From Saprospira grandis DSM 2844 (GTDB lineage Bacteria > Bacteroidota > Bacteroidia > Chitinophagales > Saprospiraceae): DNA of 64,000 bases. Made by a program: the position numbers and the translations under genes. The stretch spans positions 4,098,524 to 4,162,523 of the forward strand of contig NZ_JH719942.1 of NCBI RefSeq assembly GCF_000275825.1, written 5' to 3'. Below, piece by piece: positions 59,891 through 64,000 of this stretch (positions within the stretch are counted from its first letter, which is position 1; each line of letters opens with the position of its first letter). Under the pieces are notes generated by a model. The model was given only the letters and a program-made list of their open reading frames with translations, did not search any database and had not been told where the DNA came from.

Positions 59891-62710
59891 TTAAACCACA
59901 ATATTGACCATGCGCTTGGGCACAACAATCACCTTGCGGATCGTCTTTCCTTCAATCCATTTTTGAATATCTTCTAGGGCCAAGGCTTGCTCCTTGATGG
60001 CCTCTTGGGCCAAACCATTGGCCAGCTCGATAGCCGCCCGCTTTTTCCCATTGACACAAACGGGATAAACGATGCTGTCTTCTACCAAATAGGCGGGATT
60101 AAAGCTAGGGAAAGCCCCCGTTTTGAAGACCGACTCCTGATGGCCCAAAGCCTGCCAAAGTTCTTCGGCGAGATGCGGGGCAAAGGGAGCGAGCAACAAA
60201 ACAAAGCCCTCTAGAATTTCGGCCTTATGGCAATTGAGATCGCGCAACTCATTGCTGAGCTTCATAAAATCGGAAACGCAGGTATTGAGCGAGAAGCTCT
60301 CGAGTCCCTGCTGTACTTGCTTGATGCAATGGTGCAAAGCCTTGCGTTCTTTGGCCGTAGGCGTTTCCTTTTGGACCAACCACTCCCCTTCTGGGCTGTA
60401 GAACAACAACCAAAGGCGGCGGAGGAATTTGGCCACCCCAGAGATTCCGCTCGTGTTCCAAGGCTTAGAGTCTTCTAGAGGTCCGAGGAACATTTCGTAG
60501 AGGCGGAAACAGTCGCTACCATAAAGGGCCACCATATCATCGGGATTGACCACATTATAATAGCGCTTAGACATCTTGCCAATTTCGCTATCCGTGACTA
60601 GCTGTTCTGCTTCATTATAGATAAATTCGGCATTGGCATAGCTAGGGCGCCAGGCTAAGAATTTAGCCACCCCTTCTTGGTCCAAATGAGAATCTTCTTG
60701 GCCATAATTGCTCACAAAATCGATATGCACAGGCAAAAGGGCAAAAGCCTCTTCGCCGCCATATTCGGCAATGCGGTCGGCAGAAACGAAAACCGTTTGG
60801 CCCGCTTCATTCTTTTCTTTGAGCATATAAATCTGCTCGATGATCCCTTGGATCATGCCTTGATTGACCAGTTTTTTGTAGGGCTCTTGGCTGGGCACTT
60901 TGCCCAAATCGTAAAGGAACTTATGCCAAAAGCGAGAATACATCAAATGGCCCACGGCATGTTCTGCTCCACCGAGGTAAAGATCGACATCCTGCCAATA
61001 ATTAACGGCTTCTTCCGAGAAGGGAGCGTTTTCATTTTGGGGGTCCATATAGCGGAGGAAATACCAGCTAGAGCCAGCAAAACCGGGCATAGTATCGGTT
61101 TCTCTTTTGCGTCCTTCGGGAGTATTTACCCAAGACTCCACTCTGGCCAGGGGAGAATGTCCATCGGCAGTAGGTTGGAAGTTATCTAGCTCGGGCAATT
61201 CTACGGGCAAGGCGGTTTCTACTTGCGTCAGGCCCTCTGCATCATAAGAGATGGGGAAAGGCTCGCCCCAATAGCGTTGGCGGCTAAAGTTGGCATCATG
61301 CAAGCGGAAATTCACTTTGCGCTGACCAATATTTAGGGCCTCTAGCTTTTCGATGGCCTTGGGGATGGCGGCTTTAACCTCTAGGCCATTGAGGAAATCG
61401 CTATTGATCAATTTGCCAATTTTCTGGCCCACTTCTGCATGGGGGTAGTCCGATTGATCGACTACGGGCAGAATATCTAGGCCAAAATGCTGGGCAAAAC
61501 GCTGATCTCGTTCATCATCTGAAGGAACGGCCATAATAGCGCCGGTGCCATAACCGGCCAAAACGTATTCACTGATCCAGATCGGCACTTTTTTGCCCGT
61601 AAATGGATGAATGGCATAACTGCCCGTAAAGGCGCCGCTAATGGTTTTTACATCCATCATACGATCGCGTTCCGAGCGGCCTTCTACATAGTGTAGGTAG
61701 GCCTCAATTTCTTCTTTTTGTTCGGCAGTGGTTAGTTTTTGGACCAACTCATGCTCGGGAGCGAGCACCATAAAGCTCACGCCAAAAAGGGTATCGGGGC
61801 GGGTGGTAAAGACCTCGATTTTATCCGCTTTATTTTCGGTGAGGAAGAAAAGCTCGGCTCCTTCAGAGCGACCGATCCAGTTGCGCTGCTGTGTTTTTAG
61901 GGCCTCCGAAAAGTCTACTGTCTCTAGGCCATCGAGTAGGCGTTGGGCATAGGCGGTAATGCGCAAAGCCCATTGCATCATGGGTTTTTGGACCACAGGA
62001 AAGCCTCCGCGTTCCGAGCGGCCATCCTTAATTTCGTCATTGGCCAAAACGGTTCCTAGCTCCTCGCACCAGTTCACATAGCCCACTTTGCGGTAAGCTA
62101 GGCGATAATTCATGAGGACCTCTTCCTTTTCTTGGGCCGAAAAGCCCTGCCAATCGGCGGCAGAGAAATGCTCTTCATGGCTATGGGCGGCTGCTACGGC
62201 GGCAGAGCCTTTTTCCTCAAACTGACGGATGAGTTCTGTTATGGGCAAAGCCTTATCGGCAGCTGTATCATAATAATGATCAAACAACCAGATAAAAATC
62301 TGCTGCGTCCATTTATAGTATTCAGGAGAAGAAGTATTGACCGAGCGATCCCAATCATAGCTAAAGCCCAATTTATCGAGCTGTTGGCGATAGCGGCCCA
62401 CATTTTCGGCTGTAGATGCTGCAGGATGTACCCCCGTTTGGATCGCATATTGCTCGGCGGGCAGGCCAAAGGCGTCATAGCCCATAGGGTGCAGCACATT
62501 AAAGCCCGAAAGGCGCTTATAACGAGCAAAAATATCGCTAGCGATATACCCTAAGGGGTGGCCCACATGCAAACCTGCTCCAGAAGGATAGGGAAACATA
62601 TCGAGCACATAATATTTGGGCTTATCTGAAGTAGTAGGAGTTTGGTAGGTCTTATTTTCTTTCCAATAGGATCTCCATTTTTCTTCGATCTCCTGTGGCC
62701 TATATTCCAT
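59891..62710 (-). CDS. leuS: Leucyl-tRNA synthetase
   Basis: Class I synthetase charging tRNA-Leu. From the ATG at 62710 the product is 939 residues, a normal length; the longer frame to 62788 adds 26 residues before MEYRPQEIEEKWRSYW and is not needed. HIGH motif as HVGH in PYPSGAGLHVGHPLGY, the CP1 editing domain in the middle (TRPDTLFGVSFMVLAPEH, the editing pocket), and KMSKS as KMSKR (GKMSKRYYNVVNPDD). The C-terminal anticodon-binding part is complete. It ends with its own terminator. Confidence 0.97.
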   Translation of the reverse strand: MEYRPQEIEEKWRSYWKENKTYQTPTTSDKPKYYVLDMFPYPSGAGLHVGHPLGYIASDIFARYKRLSGFNVLHPMGYDAFGLPAEQYAIQTGVHPAASTAENVGRYRQQLDKLGFSYDWDRSVNTSSPEYYKWTQQIFIWLFDHYYDTAADKALPITELIRQFEEKGSAAVAAAHSHEEHFSAADWQGFSAQEKEEVLMNYRLAYRKVGYVNWCEELGTVLANDEIKDGRSERGGFPVVQKPMMQWALRITAYAQRLLDGLETVDFSEALKTQQRNWIGRSEGAELFFLTENKADKIEVFTTRPDTLFGVSFMVLAPEHELVQKLTTAEQKEEIEAYLHYVEGRSERDRMMDVKTISGAFTGSYAIHPFTGKKVPIWISEYVLAGYGTGAIMAVPSDDERDQRFAQHFGLDILPVVDQSDYPHAEVGQKIGKLINSDFLNGLEVKAAIPKAIEKLEALNIGQRKVNFRLHDANFSRQRYWGEPFPISYDAEGLTQVETALPVELPELDNFQPTADGHSPLARVESWVNTPEGRKRETDTMPGFAGSSWYFLRYMDPQNENAPFSEEAVNYWQDVDLYLGGAEHAVGHLMYSRFWHKFLYDLGKVPSQEPYKKLVNQGMIQGIIEQIYMLKEKNEAGQTVFVSADRIAEYGGEEAFALLPVHIDFVSNYGQEDSHLDQEGVAKFLAWRPSYANAEFIYNEAEQLVTDSEIGKMSKRYYNVVNPDDMVALYGSDCFRLYEMFLGPLEDSKPWNTSGISGVAKFLRRLWLLFYSPEGEWLVQKETPTAKERKALHHCIKQVQQGLESFSLNTCVSDFMKLSNELRDLNCHKAEILEGFVLLLAPFAPHLAEELWQALGHQESVFKTGAFPSFNPAYLVEDSIVYPVCVNGKKRAAIELANGLAQEAIKEQALALEDIQKWIEGKTIRKVIVVPKRMVNIVV

Positions 62711-62833
62711 TTTTTTTCTTGTCTTGAATGATACTAAAAATGAATTTGATCTAAGGCTGCAAATTAGCCAAGTTTTGGCGTTTTTCAAAGAACTGTTTCA
62801 ACTGAAGGGATTTTAAGCTGCTTTATCTGTTTT
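62711..62833. other. leuS upstream region
   Basis: The gap from the leuS start codon to element copy 22. It is AT-rich and should contain the leuS promoter, but no clear consensus was chosen. Confidence 0.4.
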
Positions 62834-62972
62834 TTTTGGGGCCTGCCGCCTGCGGCGGCCGGGCCCTTGCAGGGCTCGCAGGTCTGCTCGGCCCTGCGCC
62901 GCTTTCAGCGGCTGGGTCTGGCCTGACGGCCACCCTTTCAGGCCCCTAGGCCTGCGGCGGCTTCGCCGCCTG
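62834..62972 (+). repeat. GC-hairpin element, copy 22
   Basis: Exact core. Hairpin 1 GCCGCCTGCGGCGGC, hairpin 2 GCCGCTTTCAGCGGC, hairpin 3 GGCCTGACGGCC and hairpin 4 GGCGGCTTCGCCGCC. It starts the third island, closed by copy 23. Confidence 0.9.
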
Positions 62973-62976
62973 CTAG

Positions 62977-63091
62977 CCGTGGCTGCAGGTTAAAACCAGC
63001 AGCCATACAACAACCCCATTCTACATCTATAGTGCGGAGAGGATTAAAATCCTCTACCGCTTTGAACTTAAACAAGGGTGTTTTTTTCTTC
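62977..63091 (+). ncRNA. Possible small structured RNA, copy 2
   Basis: Nearly the same as 51842-51950. The inner stem AGAGGATT/AATCCTCT is conserved, but the outer stem is shortened (AACAACCCC against AGGGTGTT) and a few bases (TTAAAC) are inserted before it. The lost pairing argues against a functional terminator in this copy. Confidence 0.3.
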
Positions 63092-63130
63092 GGTAGTTTG
63101 ATTTTGTTTTTTCTCCCCCATAAATTTCAT

Positions 63131-63340
63131 AGGAACCCTAGGGCCAAGGCCCTAGGCTATCGAAAAAATCGCCATCCCCTCATTCGAGGGGATTTTCTGT
63201 TCCACTAGGCTCCATCAGCAAACAAGGGCTTTAGCCCGCCAGTTTGCATAGCCCTACAACCATGGGCTTCAGCCCATGGCCGCAGAACTGCCCAACCGCT
63301 AAAAGACGTTTTCTTTATCTCTCCTTTTTTCAAAAGCCCC
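63131..63340 (+). repeat. REP-like palindrome module, third island
   Basis: The same order as 51967 onward, but shorter: the CCCTGGGCTGAAGCCCAGGG part and the GGACTAAAGTCC hairpin are missing, and sequence resumes at CTAAAAGACG. Confidence 0.8.
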
Positions 63341-63342
63341 AA

Positions 63343-63362
63343 GAAAAAGTTGAGGGACTAAT
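63343..63362 (+). repeat. Ball-motif copy 7
   Basis: Exact GAAAAAGTTGAGGGACTAAT, with the same following words as copy 6 (GAAAAGCC, CAGGACC, AAACCTAATACCTCC). Confidence 0.9.
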
Positions 63363-63447
63363 GAAAAGCCGCAGGACCGAAAAACCTAATACCTCCTTTT
63401 CATATAAAAACTTCTTATCTCCTCTCCCCCCCTCGCATAACTACCAA

Positions 63448-63467
63448 GAAAAAGTTGAGGGACTAAT
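63448..63467 (+). repeat. Ball-motif copy 8
   Basis: Exact GAAAAAGTTGAGGGACTAAT, 105 bases after copy 7, preceded by TACCAA and followed by ATTGAAG. Confidence 0.9.
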
Positions 63468-63639
63468 ATTGAAGTTTTGTGTCTGCCCTTTTTGCTGCCT
63501 AGGGACAAGCCCCTAGGCTAGCTTTTTCAGACAGCCCTCTGCGAGGGCCTTTGGATATGGCCCTTCTCTGCAAAAACAGATGAGCAAGGCCAGATATATG
63601 AGCAGTTGAGGCCCTTTAGGGCTGACTCCATGGGGTTAG

Positions 63640-63776
63640 CCTAGGGGCTTGTCCCTAGGCGATGAATGGCAGGCGGCAAAGCCGCCATGGCCGAAGGCCA
63701 AACGGCCACAACAAGCCCTTTAGGGCGTCTTCGACGACCAACGGGAGTAACCGCCCGCCGAAGGCGGGAGGCCCCT
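63640..63776 (-). repeat. GC-hairpin element, copy 23 (coreless form)
   Basis: Has the outer arms of copy 12 (CCTAGGGGCTTGTCCCTAGG, GGCGGCAAAGCCGCC, and the GGGAGGCCCC end), but one 46-bp box (63708-63753) replaces the core segment. A matching inverted hairpin CCTAGGGACAAGCCCCTAGG lies near 63500. Confidence 0.75.
63708..63753 (+). repeat. 46-bp box, copy 4
   Basis: GGGCGTCTTCGACGACCAAC form, inside element copy 23. Confidence 0.85.
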
Positions 63777-63837
63777 AGCAATAAGATTAGCAGTTATTCT
63801 TTAAGAAGGGGACATACTAGTATAAACGAGTACTTCT

Positions 63838-63930
63838 CTACCAAAAATATTTTTTACGCTCCTCGTAAGGAAACCTTTTAATACTTTGCTGAGCTGCTTC
63901 TAAAATTATTCCCCATTCTTTTGTTTCTAA
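63838..63930 (-). pseudogene. C-terminal remnant of an unknown gene
   Basis: A 31-codon open frame on the minus strand ending in TAG at 63838-63840 and reading LETKEWGIILEAAQQ through RFPYEERKKYFW, with no start codon. Its upstream edge is exactly the IS-like end at 63931, which suggests that the gene was cut by that insertion. Too short to name. Confidence 0.4.
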
Positions 63931-64000
63931 GGGCCTTGTTGCATAAATCCAACAAGTTGAAAACCAGCTAATTAAAAAAAACCTTGTGAATTAGGCATAA
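63931..64000. mobile_element. Possible IS end, extends beyond the window
   Basis: GGGCCTTGTTGCATAAATCC closely resembles the terminal inverted repeat GG(C/G)nTTGTTGcATAAAT of IS5/IS903-type elements. It starts where the neighbouring reading frame stops being coding. No transposase part is visible within the last 70 bases. Confidence 0.5.

Overview
The window looks like chromosomal DNA from a Bacteroidota bacterium of the Saprospiraceae, most probably close to Saprospira. This is inferred from protein style, not from a database search. The signs are type IX secretion (T9SS) C-terminal sorting domains, several TonB-dependent receptors with carboxypeptidase-like N-terminal domains, many small signal-peptide or lipobox orphans, a HYC_CC_PP-type cysteine-rich protein, and typical housekeeping genes (mnmA, smc, rocD, leuS). 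No rRNA, tRNA, CRISPR array or prophage was recognised.

Layout. 1-2.5 kb: a truncated secreted protein, mnmA and a possible small membrane protein. 3.2-7 kb: a large T9SS-secreted M36 metalloprotease. 7.2-13.2 kb: a minus-strand block of a YkvA-like protein, two envelope orphans and smc. 13.7-22.8 kb: a plus-strand block of a tricorn-like protease, an RlmG-like methyltransferase, a T9SS surface protein, ornithine aminotransferase and an AidB-like acyl-CoA dehydrogenase. 22.8-25.6 kb: an AraC regulator split by an IS5-like insertion, next to a metallo-beta-lactamase-fold hydrolase. 26.1-29.8 kb: a STAS-like protein, a cysteine-rich protein and a TonB receptor carrying a C-terminal heavy-metal (HMA) domain. 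29.8-33.3 kb: a repeat-rich accessory island with two AT-rich secreted orphans. 33.3-40.4 kb: a TonB receptor, a DUF3142-like lipoprotein, a degenerate FAD monooxygenase-like protein, a thioesterase and a membrane methyltransferase-like protein. 40.7-55.9 kb: two unusual 1098-residue Clp/AAA+ paralogues bracket a glutathione peroxidase, a DUF6340-like lipoprotein, an ACP and phosphopantetheinyl transferase pair, a TonB receptor and a TPR/PD40/OmpA protein. 56-62.7 kb: a DUF3857 protein, a BtuF-like receptor, a SAM methyltransferase and leuS. 62.7-64 kb: a second repeat-rich island, ending in a gene remnant cut by what looks like an IS end.

The most striking content is non-coding. Twenty-three copies of a GC-rich element of about 130-190 bp fill most long intergenic gaps. 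A fixed backbone containing CTCGCAGGTCTGCTCGGCCC links three or four hairpins. The hairpin arms differ completely between copies yet remain self-complementary. Several copies start exactly at the T-tract of a gene's terminator, or overlap its stop codon. Five pairs face each other with their T-rich ends outward, and three of those pairs enclose further shared modules: REP-like palindromes, a 20-bp motif present eight times on one strand, a 46-bp box, and a possible small RNA. I consider this a candidate undescribed structured-RNA or mobile-repeat system.
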